Positions 48,964 to 61,378 of a DNA stretch of 64,000 nucleotides are shown piece after piece. Source of the DNA: Brachionus koreanus (taxonomy: Eukaryota > Rotifera > Eurotatoria > Ploima > Brachionidae); assembly GCA_016987375.1 (NCBI GenBank), contig PJRA01000263.1:2304941-2368940 (forward strand), in the 5' to 3' direction. The translations under genes and the position numbers were made by a program. Position 1 is the stretch's first letter. The number at the start of each line of letters is the position of its first letter. The notes beneath the pieces are model-generated. The model had not been told where the DNA came from. It searched no databases and saw only the letters and a program-made list of their open reading frames with translations.

Positions 48964-50039
48964 TTTCTTATCAGTAGAAATTTTTTCCAATAAACAGAAT
49001 TTAAAAATGTAAGATCGACTTCTATTTAAATGTGATTTTGAAATCAGTTTTAAGAAATCAGTTATTTTTTATCAATAAAATTTTCAAACAATTTTTATAT
49101 GTTTTAAAGTTTTATTAACTTTTTAATAAAAAATTTATATTTATTCAGAACATTTTACAACAATTTCCTTTTAAATATTGGAAATTCATTAAAATGAAAG
49201 GTAAAATTTATCAAAAAGTAAATAGCACTTATTGTCAAGGCCTTCTAGTTTTTAGATTTATGTTTGGTTTCAAGTTAGCATACTTTTACCAAGTTCTAGG
49301 TAAAATAACACATCTGGAGCCTATTGGAAAAGAAGTCGATTTTTATATCTTTAAATTCTGTTTATTGAAAAAGATATTAACTTACTTTTAAGAATAAAAG
49401 GTTAAAAGTTAAAGGCTTTTAATCTTAATTAGTCCCGAAATTTCTTTTCAAATCCTTAGTGAAACTTTAAAAACTTGTAAAACTTTATTTGAGTGAATTT
49501 TGTAATGTGAAAAAAAATTGTTTTAATTTACATTTTTGTGTTTTATCTTAAAAAAAAATTTAAGATTAAACTAAAATTTTTTCTGAAAATCGATATCCAA
49601 AATGCTGATACAAAACTTGTTTCATCAAAATTAAGTCCGAGCAAATACTCCAATTGAAAAAAAAAATTTTCGGCTAAAATTTTTAATTATTTGAAAACCG
49701 AAAATAGCTCAGCCTATATTTGGCCGTATCTTGATAAGCCAGTCACGGCCAGCAGCAGATATGTCAATCGATATGACCATCAACAATGAAATGGTACGAA
49801 TGGCCAATTTGACTAAACTTTAATTAGGCTTTGTTAAAATGAAAAATCATAAGCTAGTAATTACTTTTGGGAATAATTTAAATGCGTTCATTCTTTTACT
49901 GAAGAGGGCTCATGATTATTTGGACTCAATAATTAATTAATACTTTGGACTCATTTGTTAGTTATTTTTATCATTTAAAATTTCTAAATGAGAGTTGACT
50001 TAAACGATAAATTTATTTTTTTTAATATTTATTTATCTT

Positions 50040-50330
50040 TAAATGAAAATCGAAGAGATTCTATATCTCTCACAAAAGAATCTTGCAATTTTTTGTCTTT
50101 GATTTCATTTATTTGATGATGAACAGTTTTTCCCATATGAAAGCACACATTGCACGCTTAAAATTATTTGTTTTCAGATAAAATGTCGATTTGAATCCAT
50201 CTTTTAAAGAATCTGCAGCATTTGCAAGCAAAGCAACATTGGCTTACTCATTAAACCTAATTATTTTTAAGCCAATTTGAATCGAATTGAAAGCTTTTCT
50301 TCGTTTGTTCCAGCTTCTGTTTCGTGTGGC
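50040..50330 (-). mobile_element. MULE-type transposase remnant
   Basis: The minus strand, across stops and a frameshift, reads TEAGTNEEKLSIRF, then ANVALLANAADSLKDGFKS, KRAMCAFIWEK and (shifted frame) EIKDKKLQDSFVRDIESLR. The order of an LLADAADAIxNGF-like block, an RxMCxxH-like block and an IKD..L...DI..LQ-like block fits the catalytic region of Mutator-like transposases. It is broken and surely inactive. The family call rests on pattern memory only. Confidence 0.55.
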
Positions 50331-50414
50331 CTCTTATATGACCATGATGTATTTTCTTTTAAATATTCGTCATTGGAAAATAGAGATATGGAAAATTATA
50401 ATTTATTTTTATTC

Positions 50415-50640
50415 ATTTGTTTTCTGTACCGAGCTAATGCTCCTTCAGATTAAAAAATAATTATAATCAAAATAAAGTGTAGTAAGTATAATTTAAAAAA
50501 GGAAAAAGATAGAAAAATATTAAAAAATAGATAAAATGTAATAACGAGTAGCAAGATACATATGTTTAAATATCTAATGACTCAAGAAAAAAAGAGGAAA
50601 TAGTAAGGTAGCAATATTTTCTTTGTTTTTAAATCTTAAC
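50415..50640 (-). mobile_element. LINE 3'-end fragment, copy 3
   Basis: The minus strand carries YCYLTISSFFLES, matching YSYLTISSYFSEL of the copy at 38.75 kb. AT-rich DNA and the conserved 3' end CTGAAGGAGCATTAGCTCGG (about 50434-50453) follow. A 5'-truncated insertion of the same LINE family, as expected of incomplete reverse transcription. Confidence 0.8.
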
Positions 50641-51172
50641 TAATGATTTATAAAAAAAAATTCTTATTGATAATAGATTGCAATATGTTATTAATTATCT
50701 ATTTTCAAATATAAATATAACACTAAAAATTAAAAAATTTTACTAATATGTTTTATTCTACCTAAATAATTGAACTTCTTAAATTTTGTTTTTTTTTTAA
50801 TTGTCCTTCTTGCAATCAAGCAAAGTTTTAGATACATAAAAATTTTTTTGCATTTACATTTATTTTGGTACCTTGAAGCCAGGTGTATTTAAAGAAAATT
50901 TATGTATACTAAATATTAAAGACATTAGAATACCGACTAATTAGAATTTGGTCACACTTATATTAAAACATTGATTGATTAATTTTTCAAAATTCAAATT
51001 TTTTAAAAAATACATGCATTAATAAAACAAAAATAAGATACGTGTTTAAATATAATTGCATACATAATAAAGGCGAATTATGAAGTTGCAAAATTCTTTA
51101 AATTCATTTATTAAGAAAATTAATAACTAGTATAATTTTATTTCTTAAATTTAAAAGTTAAACAATTTCAAA

Positions 51173-52952
51173 ATGGAATGGTATTCTGGAGATATAGGTA
51201 CTGGTATTGCCGAGTCCAAAACAAAGCAATTAATATTTTTAGTTTACATTTTCGGTATTACATGAACCCATGCTTATAACAAACCGAATAATAAAAATAA
51301 AATAAATTTAGATTCTAAAAATGAATCGAATACTCAAATATGGACAAATGAAAATTTAGTAAAATGTTGTAAAGAAAACTGCATTTCTATTAAAATGGAT
51401 TCTGAGTCTGAAACATGTTCTTTTTTTAAACAAATATGTAAATTTTTTTAACATTGATTATTAGTTACGTCAATTAAATAAAAATATCCAAGATCCTGTC
51501 ACTGAGTATCCGACAACATATTTTATTGGACTGGATGGAAAACCACTGGAGCTCATTTCGGGCCTAGTTTCTGAAGATGAGTTCATTGCCAAGTTCCATA
51601 AAGCAATTGAAGTATTTTCAAGAAAACTAAAAATATTTTTTTATCAATTTATTAATTCTAAATAAAGACTCATAATTTAGTTAGAAAACCAGAATCTAAG
51701 CCTAATCAAATTCCAAGTACTTCGGAGTCTGAAAAAAATATATCTAGTCAATCGACTGATACATCATCAACAGAAGTAGAACAGAAAAAAAGCATTGACG
51801 AAAAAGTTGCTAAGTAATTTTCATTTATTTTTTAGATGGATTAATTTCAAGTTATTAAGGGCTAAAGAAAAGTTAAAAGAGATTCAAGAAAAAAAGAGGA
51901 ATGAAGAAGAAGAAAAAGAGAAAAATAGTGAAATGGAACGACGTAAATTAGGACAAGAAATATTAAGAGCTAAACGAGAGAAGGAGGAACAAGAATTAAA
52001 AAAAATTGCTGACGAAAAACGTAAAGAAAAACTGGAAGATGAGTTGGCAAAAAAGCGTATTTTGGAAAAAATTCGCCAAGATCGAGAAGAAAAACAAAAA
52101 AGATATGCACAAGAAAAAAGTCAAGCTGAAAAGGCAACTGAAGAAGAGCGTGTTCGATTGGAACAGCAAAAAGCCATGGAAAGACAAGCTGAAGCGGCCC
52201 GAAAAAGTAACATAGCTAGAATTCAATTTAGATTTGTGGATGGTTCGTGTATAAGCAAACAATTTGATCCGGATCAAGTTTTATCTGATGCCCAAAATTT
52301 TGTCATTCAAGTATATAATAAATAATGTTTTATCTTATTTTACTTTTTTTCATAATTAAGAAATTGGTTGAAGCAAATGAGAACACTTCATTCTCAATGC
52401 ATACAGCTTTTCCAAAAAAAAAATTTTCACAAAATGACATGTCGAGTACTCTTAGAGATTTGAATTTGACACCCTCGGCAACTATTCTAATAATTCCAGT
52501 AAATATCTATAATTTTAAAATAAAATTTTTTATCTATAAATCTCTAGGTAGATAAAAATTCGTCTTTGTTGCCTAGTTTATCACCAAGTTCAACAACAAG
52601 TCCATTGACTACAATAGCAACATATGCAACCGATTTGTTTTCACTAGTTTTTTCGATTTTTGCTACAATGTGGGGAGTGGTAACTTCTATGATTGGTTTT
52701 GGTCCAAGTCGACCAGAAAACCAAAACAATTCAAGCAACAATGAAAGGCAAAACACAAATAATGTTCAGTCTGAGTCGATTCAAAAGTATATTTAACTTG
52801 ATTCGTATTTAAAATATATTTTAAAAATTTTGAATAGTTTAAGACTAAGGAATATAAATAACTCGAATAATAATGTAAGAAATTTGAATGATTTAAGGGA
52901 TGGTGATGATGAAAATGCCACCTGGAATGGTAATTCTACTCAGCAAATGTGA
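51173..52952 (+). CDS. UBXN4: UBX-domain protein UBXN4 (erasin)
   Basis: Seven exons. The start MEWYSGDIGTGIAESK parallels human MLWFQGAIPAAIATAK. A thioredoxin-like N-terminal domain ends YPVTEYPTTYFIGLDGKPLE, placed by choosing the acceptor at ATATCCAAG. A long charged coiled coil (51837-52210, rich in REKEEQ) leads to the UBX domain, RIQFRFVDGSCISKQFDPDQ, ending LTPSATILIIP. A membrane-embedded hairpin (LFSLVFSIFATMWGVV) and the conserved tail GDDENATWNGNSTQQM finish the protein. UBXN4 sits in the ER membrane and recruits p97/VCP for ER-associated degradation. Exon phases agree throughout, and the C-terminal tail is almost identical to the vertebrate one. Confidence 0.94.
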
Positions 52953-54180
52953 ACCACACAAACAATCTTCATGAATATTTTATTTAAATTTTTTAAATTT
53001 TTGAATATTTTTTTTTGTCTAAATAAAATGAGATATTCTAATCGACCCTTTTTTATAATTCTTTTTTTTTTCCGATAGCATAAAGATTAAAAAAATTAGT
53101 CAAATTTTTACACGAGATATATTTATTTGAAAAATCCATTCAAAAGATATGAGGATTTAAAAATTTTTCAAACGAGTCAAAATGACTCGTTTGGTGCGTC
53201 TAGTGTTAATCATTATCAGATCAGTAAATTTAAAAAAATAAGAAGATTCAAAATTTGTAATCACAAGTCACAAATTCAGATAAGAAAAGGTTATTTTTAT
53301 ATTTTAAATTGAATTGGGCAAAATGAAAGCATACTTTTATAAAATTCCACAGTCTAAAATTTTTTTCTAAGTTTATTAATTGCTTTTTTTAGATTATTTT
53401 TTAATAGAATAAGCAAAATTTTTCAGGCTTTCGATTTTTAATCTTAAAGAATATTTCAATTTTTTTTAGAAATCATAAAATTTCAAATTTTCTAAATAAA
53501 ATTCAAAAAAGGCTCGTTCAATCATAAATATGCTACTTTTTGCGTACTATTTTTTATTGACTTTTTCATACTTATTAGACTTGGTTAAATTTTGCTTATG
53601 CTTTTGACTTTGACGATCGACTTGATTCTTGTAAAATAGCTCAACCATATAAGAATGGATATTTTTATATCAATAAATGACCGAAATCCATTCCTTAATT
53701 TCTGATGACATGACATACTATTTTCGTTCAATGATTTATTTAAAACGATTTATCAAGCTTTTAAAAAATAAACATATTTTTAAAAAATTTTTATTAATCA
53801 ATTTAAATTAAACCTTGACTATTTGGCCAAAAATTTGGTAGTTTAAAAAAAATTTCAATCAATGAAGAATCAAAAATGTTTTAAACAATTTTATTGTTTA
53901 ATGAAGACTGTTCCATTTGGTGATTTGTGTGTATTAGATAATTTTTTCTGAAAATATTACATAACTTTGATGTTTATCTAGCCAAGTGATTGCTTCAAAT
54001 ATAAAAGCTAATCAAATCGATTGGGTATAAGAAAAGAAAAGCTTCAAAGATAAAATTTAACCACGTAAACTTTTAAAAGTCTAATATAAATGATAGTCTT
54101 TAATTTTCACTAAGCTCAATTTAGTTTTTTTTACTTTCTTCATTATTTTTAGCTCAACAACATCAAAATAAAATTGGATT
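52953..54180. other. Intergenic AT-rich DNA
   Basis: No gene, RNA or repeat recognised. The short frame at 53127-53312 lacks any domain. It presumably contains the astacin gene promoter. Confidence 0.5.
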
Positions 54181-57100
54181 ATGTTTTTTTTAAAGTTAAT
54201 TTCTATCTTGGTATCCTTAGAGGTAAATTAATACTTAAATTTGAGAAAAATATAAAAATTTTTTTTATTTAATGCTCTAGGGGTTTTTAACAAGTCTAAA
54301 TGAAGTTTCTGATCTGAGATATGCATCTCACGTGTTCGAGCCAGGGCTGCTAGAACCAAAAATAGTAAACTATTCATTTATACCTTAAAAAAAAATTACA
54401 AAAAATAAAGGCAATAATTAATTATTTTATTTTTTTAACAAGCAACTAAAACAGGAACCTTCGGAAGAAAAAAATTTTGAATCAAAATCTGATCTAAAAG
54501 ATTTTTTGATCGAGGGTGACATTTTAATACAGCTTAACAATAGTAAAAGAAATAAGCGAAAAATTGTGAATGAAATAAACCAAAAATTAAATCAGCCGAC
54601 AAGATGGCCTCAGAATATAGTTCCTTTTGAATTTGATGTAAAGTTTCGTAAGTTTGAATAAGAATTGATGAAAATTATTGATCTAATGAATGCATCTTAG
54701 CTCAAGATATGATTTCTCTATTTCAACAAGCAGTTGATCATTGGCATCAGTACACATGCATAAGATTTGAACCATATGATTCAAATAAACACAGACAACA
54801 CAGGAGCCGACTTTATGTCGAATTTTCAAATATGTAAAAAATTATCTCATTCTAGTTATCTTTATTTTTTTTAAATTATTGTTTATGCTAGATGTGGATC
54901 GCTAATCGGATATAACTATGATAAAAGAAAAAAATTATCAAAAACAAATGTTTATTTGGGCAGAGTCTGCTCGGTAATAGACTAATATTTTTTGAGAATT
55001 TTTCATAATTTTTTTCGACTAGGTAGGAAATATCATTCATGAACTTGGTCATGCGATTGGATTTCGTCATGAACAAAGCAGAATTGGTAGGGTTTCAATT
55101 ATTCAAAAATTGTAAATTAATCAAAAAATCATTCACTATGCAATTTGAATGAAAATTAAATTTTCTGTTAAAAAAAAATTTTTTTGATTAATCTAAAAAG
55201 AAATTTTTTAATTTTAATTTGAAAAAAAAAACAAACAGATAGAGACGATCATATTAGAATAAATTTTAAAAATTTAAAACCTGACTTTGCTGCCCAGTAT
55301 TATGCGATGACCGATTCTCAGCCTGGCTATTATGGAATTCCTTATGATCTCTCAAGCATAATGCACTATGGAAGTGGTGGCGGAACGATTAGTGCATTGG
55401 ATCAAAACCGAAACTTCTTAATGGGACAGCGTAAAGGACTTAGTTTTTTGGACATTCAAATGGCCAATTTAGCTTATAAGTGTCATGGTATATTTGATTT
55501 AGAAAAAAAAAATTTAATTACTAAAGTTAAATCATTAAAGAAAAATGTGATAAAATAATAAAATGTCAAAATGGTGGATTTATTGATCAATTTTGCAAAT
55601 GTTTTTGTCCAGAAGGCACTGATGGTACTCATTGTGAAAAAATCAAAAGCGATATTGATTGTAAGCTTAGTATTCTTTAAGTAAAGCAAAAAATTTATTT
55701 TATTTTAATTTACTAGATCAGCAATTATCAATCAAAGTAGAAGAGCTAGAAGAAGCTATTAGCTGTAATTTTGAAGGAAATACTCTTTGCCAATGGATAA
55801 ACGACAAGGCACGGTCGACTCAAGACTGGATTTTCAACAGACCAGAATTAAATGGATTAACAGAAACGCAGCATTATTTTAGTAAAACAAAAGTGAAACT
55901 AGGTCCTCAAAATGGTGACAGATTAGGCAACAAAAGTAAAATTTTCAAATAAATAATATTTCAAAAGTGCTTAGGAAAAAATATTTATTTCTAAAAACTA
56001 AATTTTTCGAATTTTAAATAACTTTCTTGAATATACAAAAATTGATTTTAAGTTTTTAATATAGTTAGAAAATTAAAGAAAAATTTAGGAAATCAATACG
56101 AAAGATGAAAAGTGTTTGCATTTTATATGAAATATTTTGGTCGAAAATAATTTAAGTGTTTGACTAATCTTTTTATGATGATAAGAAAAATTTTTGAACT
56201 TTAGAATATTGTTAATCTAATAAGCTTAAATTTTTTCAGTATTCTTTTAATACATTTAGGTAAATTGTTTCTATCACTCTTTTTTACTCTATTTTTTTCT
56301 TTTGTAAAAATTCAAAATTTTCAAATTTGAGGATTTAAACGAAAGCGAAGGCTATTTGGACAAACCCAGGGGCATTCCCCCACAATTATTTATTTATTAT
56401 TTTTTTATTATTGGTAACCTATTTCCTAGACCACCTAATAGTGATTAGTCTTCAGCTCTCTAAAGTTAAATTAGTCACTTATTTTGCAACTTCTTGATCG
56501 CATAACGTGTTACTCTTTAAAATCAAAATATTTCGATGAAAATAATAAAAAAAGATTTTTGAAGATAAATTAAAATAATTTCTTTATTTCTCTTTTCGAA
56601 CTGAACTTAGCTCTGCTAGCATTTCTGATAAAAAAAACGGATCCAATGTATTTATTAAAAGACCCTTTTCTATCCTAGTGAATAATGGGGAGGTGCTCAT
56701 CTCCTTTATCCGGTATCTTTTTGAGCAACAGCTCCGATCCCGATACAGAGGTTACTGCATAGAGATGATCATCTACACTGCATTTTTACCCAGTCGAAAC
56801 CAGTCTCCAATTTTTGATTAAAGGGGTTTAAGCATGCGCCCCGAATGGCAGAGATATTTTAAAGATTTTTCCATCCTCAGCGAATTTTGAACCCTTGATC
56901 CTCTGCTTGCATGACTAACACACAAACCATTCCGCTATACAGGCTTTTTACCCAATGTATTTGTCGTAGCATTAATTTTAAAATAAATAATTTCTCACTT
57001 AAATGATCCGAAAAAAGAAAGAATCATTTTAATATTAAAATTATTATTAATTTTATTTTATTTGTAATTAGAATTAATTAGAATTTAAAAAGAAAACAAT

Positions 57101-60100
57101 GTCTTCAAATAAAGGTCAAAAAGCTAGTTTTATTCTAAATATTAGTCTTTGAAAAATAAGAATATATTTTTATTTACGGAATTCAAGAATTTAGTTCAAC
57201 TCATAGCATTGGAATATTATTTTCATTTAAAAAGCTTAAAATTTCTGTGAAAATTGAAAAATAAATATTGTTTTAAAACATAATACTTAAAGTAAAATTT
57301 CAAGTTTAAATATTAAAATTCAACTAGAAAGTAGCTACATATACTTAAACAGTGTTCGAAAATCTGGACCTAGCTCAAATGCAATTTTATCATCACCTCC
57401 CATTGCCGTAAATACACACTATCCCATTTGTTTAAAGTAATCTTGTAAATTTATTTATCATGTTTTAAAAAGCATGTTTTTGTTCAGATTTTGGTATAAT
57501 ATGTATCAAAGTACATTTAGTTACGGCTATTCGATTAAAATTGGCACTTTGAATGTTAAACTACGTTTAGTAAATGGGAAATCTATTACAGTGTGGAAAA
57601 AAGAAGGAAATCAAGGGTCAGATTGGAAATACCAAGAATTAGATATTGTTTTAAAGCCACCTGTTTCTTCTATTAACTTTGAAGCTCAGTTGGATGGCGT
57701 CAACTATGGGGATTTATGCATTGATGATGTTTCTTTGATAAAAGGAAAATGCAAAGAAGGTTAAATAAGATTTTTAGTTTCATGAATTTTATATTAATTT
57801 TAATTTTAATCTTATAGAATTAATATTTGGAGACTGGTCCATTTGGTCAAATTGTAGTTCTAAATGCGGAAAAGGAACTCAAGCTAGAACCAGATCTTGC
57901 TCATATTCAGATGGAACTAAAAATTTTGATATCTGTTCCAAAATTAGTTCTGAAATTAGAAATTGTGAAGGCCATAATTGTGATGAAATCAAAAGAGAAA
58001 AAAATCGACCTTATTTTTCATCCTGGTCTAAATGGTCATCATGTACTGATGGTTGTTTTTCTTTTAAAAAAAGATATCGTACATGCATAAACTCCGATTT
58101 AGGAAATTGTGTTGGAAAAAAAACTGAAATATCAGTTTGTTCAAATTGTAAATCTAAATCTAAATCTAAAAGAAATATTTTGTACAAACAGCTGATTAAA
58201 ATGTTCAAGAGTACTTCCGAAAGAGAAAATAACCGTACAAATGGTTTTCGTTTTATAAGATAATTAAATTTTATAAATTTTTTTAGAAGATTCATTGAGT
58301 AAATGGTCGGAATGGTCTTCTTGCTATGCGATGAAAAACGAATGTGACCCTGGAATTCAGATTCGAATTAAAACATGCTTGGAAAAACACTGTAAAGATG
58401 AGCCTAAAGAAGTTAGAAAATGTGAGAAATCAAATGATGCTGATTTGAAAAATTTTTGTTCAAACAATAACACAAAATTAGGTAAATTCTGAAAAGAAGT
58501 AAAAAAAAAAAAAATTTATCTAAAATAAGATTTCTCGCTTGATTTTGACATCAGAAAATCAAATTCAAATTTAACGCAAGTCTTTAATGTAATTGATTTG
58601 AGCATTTCGAGCAGACTCAAATCATTTGTAATTGATATAAATCATTTAGAAAATAATGATAGAATAAAATTTACACTTGTACCGTCAAAAAATTTAAATT
58701 CCAATAAAACATTCTGCTTTCAAATGTTTGTGGTAAATCAAATACAGCATGAAATTTCTTTTCTAAATTTACATTCAAATGAAAAATTTGTTCGAAGAAA
58801 AATGAATGGTAAATGTAAAATTGATTTATTTAAATTTTTTTTTAATTTACAAAATTAACAAGATATAAAATTGGATCATTTTTATATTGAAATGTTGAAA
58901 TCTAACAATGCATCAAATTTAACAATTGATGTCATACTAGAAATTAAAAAAAAAATAATTCCTGGCTTGAATGGATTAACAGCACCTATATATTTAAAGA
59001 GTTTGTTCATGTCCGAAGGAATTTGCATGAAAAATTTTGAAGAAAAAATGTATTATTCAATAATTTAATTAATTCATTTTTTAATTCTATTTTTAAAGAA
59101 AAGATTCCACAGATGAAATCACTGTTGACATCGATTTTACAGCAAATGAACAAATTTCAAAAATATTAAATCTCAATATTCTCAATTCATTTGATAGCAA
59201 TGTAGCAAGATTCAGACAAACCAGTAAATTAATATTACATTTTAAGAAAAATTTTATTAACAGCTTTTCTTGCTTTCTTTTCTATCGGGACTTAAGAGAT
59301 TAAAAATTAGGAGATTTTTTTTTTAATTTATATTATTAATCAAGAAAAATCATGTAAAAAGTTCATCTGAAATGATGCCCAAAATATTTTATTGCGAAAA
59401 TATTTTTTTGCTTGCTAAAATAAGAATTTAACCCAGAAGCTTTATAAAATTTATTTTTACCTAAAAAAATGGATAGAATCTTGTTTATAAGAGAACCTCG
59501 TTCTTTTAATCAAAGACTTAGTTAATTTAATGCTGGGTATATAAAAATTTGCTGAAGCTTTGCACTTAAAAATAATTATACATGAAGCCTGAGGAGCTTA
59601 TTGAATCTCTTTTAACCTAAAATTTCAAATTTTTTTTCAGTCAAGTCTTTAAATAGATCATTAAAAAAGTTTGAAAGGAACCTCAAAAAAATTTTTAATT
59701 TTTAGCAAACTACTTTTTCATTCAATTCTTAACCAGTTAAGCCAATCGTGAAAAGAACATGCTTTGATAAAAAATGTTATGTTGTGTGTTTGGTGGAATT
59801 TCTAAGGAGTAATACTCCTTGAGATGTTTCCAGATGTTTGTACTTCATTCTGAACAATTAGAACGAATGTTTGCTTCACTTCAAAAAAAAATCCTTCTTT
59901 GATCAACCGAAAGCAAGGTTTGTTTCTACAAGATAAAGTTAGACCTCATACAGCTAGAAGAACAATGGCAAAAATAAAAGAGCTGGAAGGAAAGGAATTT
60001 CTTTCTGGCAAGAGTTTCTTTCTTTCTCCATCTAGTTACCATCTTTTTCGCTCAATGGCTCATTTTTTTAGAGGATGGCATTTTACTAATCAAGATCAAA

Positions 60101-61103
60101 TTGAAGAAGAACATCGTGAGTTTTTTGACTTCAAGAGGCTTGAATGTTAAAAAAAAGGAATTGAACTGCTCTTTTACTAATCATTTATAGATTGCCTAAA
60201 AACTTTAGAGCATGTTTTGAAGACTAGCGTACTATTGCTTTATTTTATTAATAAATTTTAAAAAAGTTAAAAAACGCAAAATTTTTTGATTCAAATTAAT
60301 TTTTAGCCAAAAAAATGACTAAAAATTTCATTTTTAAATACCACAGAAATTAAAAAAAAATTTTTCCTTTATTAATATAATTGTTAAATTAAACTAAAAT
60401 AACATAGTGCAAAATGATATTGTCGCACTTTTTTTACTTAAAATAAAATTCATAATTCCTTTTTTAAATAAACTAAATCAATAATCTTATTGATCTATTA
60501 ATTTGTGTCATTTTGCAACATAAAAAAAATGACGTAGGGTAAATTTTTTGATTTTTTTTCCAATAAATTAAGTCGAATTTTAAAAAAAAAATGAAAATAA
60601 GTCTATAAAATTAGACATTCTAATATAAATATAAATAACTTTATCAAAATTAACTTGATTTTTTTTAGACTATAGACGGTGTGGTGGAATTTTTGACTTA
60701 ACCATCTCAAAAAAAATGACAATTTCAAGTCCTTCATATCCATATGAATATCCCACTAGTTCTAATTGTGTCTATTTAATAAAAGTAGATTTAAGTAAAA
60801 ATTGTATTTTATTTTAATTTAATGAATTTAAAATTTAAGTCTCCTGTTGGAACAAAAATTCATCTAAAAGTTCTAGACTTAGATTTAAGAAAGACATCTC
60901 TTAATTTTTGTCTTGACAGTCTAGAGCTTCGCTATTATCATTTGGGCCAGCCTGGCCCAATATACTGCGGCACATTTACACGTCAAAATCAACTAGAGCT
61001 TATCAGTTATAAAAATGTGGTGATGATAATTTTCAAAAGTGACTGGATTCAAGCTTCAAATAGACGTGGTTTTAGACTAACTACTCAATATAGTTTTTTT
61101 TAA
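54181..61103 (+). CDS. Secreted astacin metalloprotease with EGF, MAM, TSP1 and CUB domains
   Basis: About 18 exons, roughly 1,050 residues. Signal peptide MFFLKLISILVSLE; then a propeptide with EGDI. The mature enzyme begins near RWPQNIVPFEFD. The zinc site HELGHAIGFRHEQSR (exon at about 55023) and Met-turn SSIMHYGS with its Tyr are intact. An EGF-like module (CQNGGFIDQFCKCFCPEGT) follows. A MAM domain is split over exons at about 55715-55935, 57319-57434 and 57488-57761. Then come three TSP1 repeats (GDWSIWSNCSSKCGKGTQ; SSWSKWSSCTDGC; SKWSEWSSC), an unassigned linker of about 180 residues (58610-59222) and a C-terminal CUB domain (60668 on, with IYCGTFTRQNQLELIS). The large introns hold a SINE and a mariner remnant. 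Members of this family process matrix and developmental proteins; the substrate here is unknown. Confidence 0.9.
56654..56951 (-). mobile_element. tRNA-derived SINE with intact target-site duplication
   Basis: About 298 bases flanked by a perfect 11-bp duplication, CCAATGTATTT at 56643-56653 and 56952-56962. On the minus strand the head is tRNA-like: GCCTG at 56944, A-box TAGCGGAATGG (56928-56938) and B-box GGTTCAAAATTC (56882-56893), spaced as in a tRNA. A unique body and a short tail ending TTTTAATAA follow. It is clearly richer in G and C than the host intron. The perfect duplication suggests a fairly recent insertion into this intron of the astacin gene. Confidence 0.85.
59700..60235 (+). 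mobile_element. Mariner-type transposase remnant in astacin intron
   Basis: Reads VMLCVWWNF, stop, GVILLEMFPD, another stop, then INRKQGLFLQDKVRPHTARR, TMAKIKELEGKEFL, PSSYHLFRSMAHFFRGWHFT and NQDQIEEEHREFFDFK. These are the WWDFKGVILFELL, ARPH and YHLFRS blocks of a mariner transposase. Part of the HPPYSPDLSPSD block is corrupted. It is inactive and the same family as the minus-strand copy at 26 kb; the shared 3' sequence after GFYGSKNLEC-like residues supports this. Confidence 0.88.
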
Positions 61104-61378
61104 TTTTTTTTCTTTCTAAATTTTATCTAATGTAAATATAGTCTAAAAATAAAATTGTCAAAATTCAATCTTTGCTGCTTTTTTTCAAACATGACGCCCT
61201 CGAGACTTAAAAAAAAATTATTTTGAATCCGTGGAGGCTTATAATTGCTTGTTGCTAGGCATTTTCATTAAAATATTGTTGATTAAGTTTTCGTTTTGAT
61301 TTTTTTTTCGAACATAATATTATATTTATATCTTTGTTTGGTTTCTACCAGTTAGTTTTAATCCAATAGCTTACCAAA

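Larger units (their letters stand above)
48964..51172. other. Intergenic DNA with transposon remnants
   Basis: Contains the MULE remnant at about 50040-50330 and the LINE 3' end at about 50415-50640, listed separately. A stretch at 49690-49830 has more mixed composition but no identifiable content. The short plus-strand frame at 49194-49391 has no domain. Confidence 0.55.

Noticed and set aside
49690..49830. Stretch with TTGGCCGT and CACGGCC motifs, possibly a relative of the 63-kb foldback element
   Set aside because: Too short and without inverted arms or element ends.
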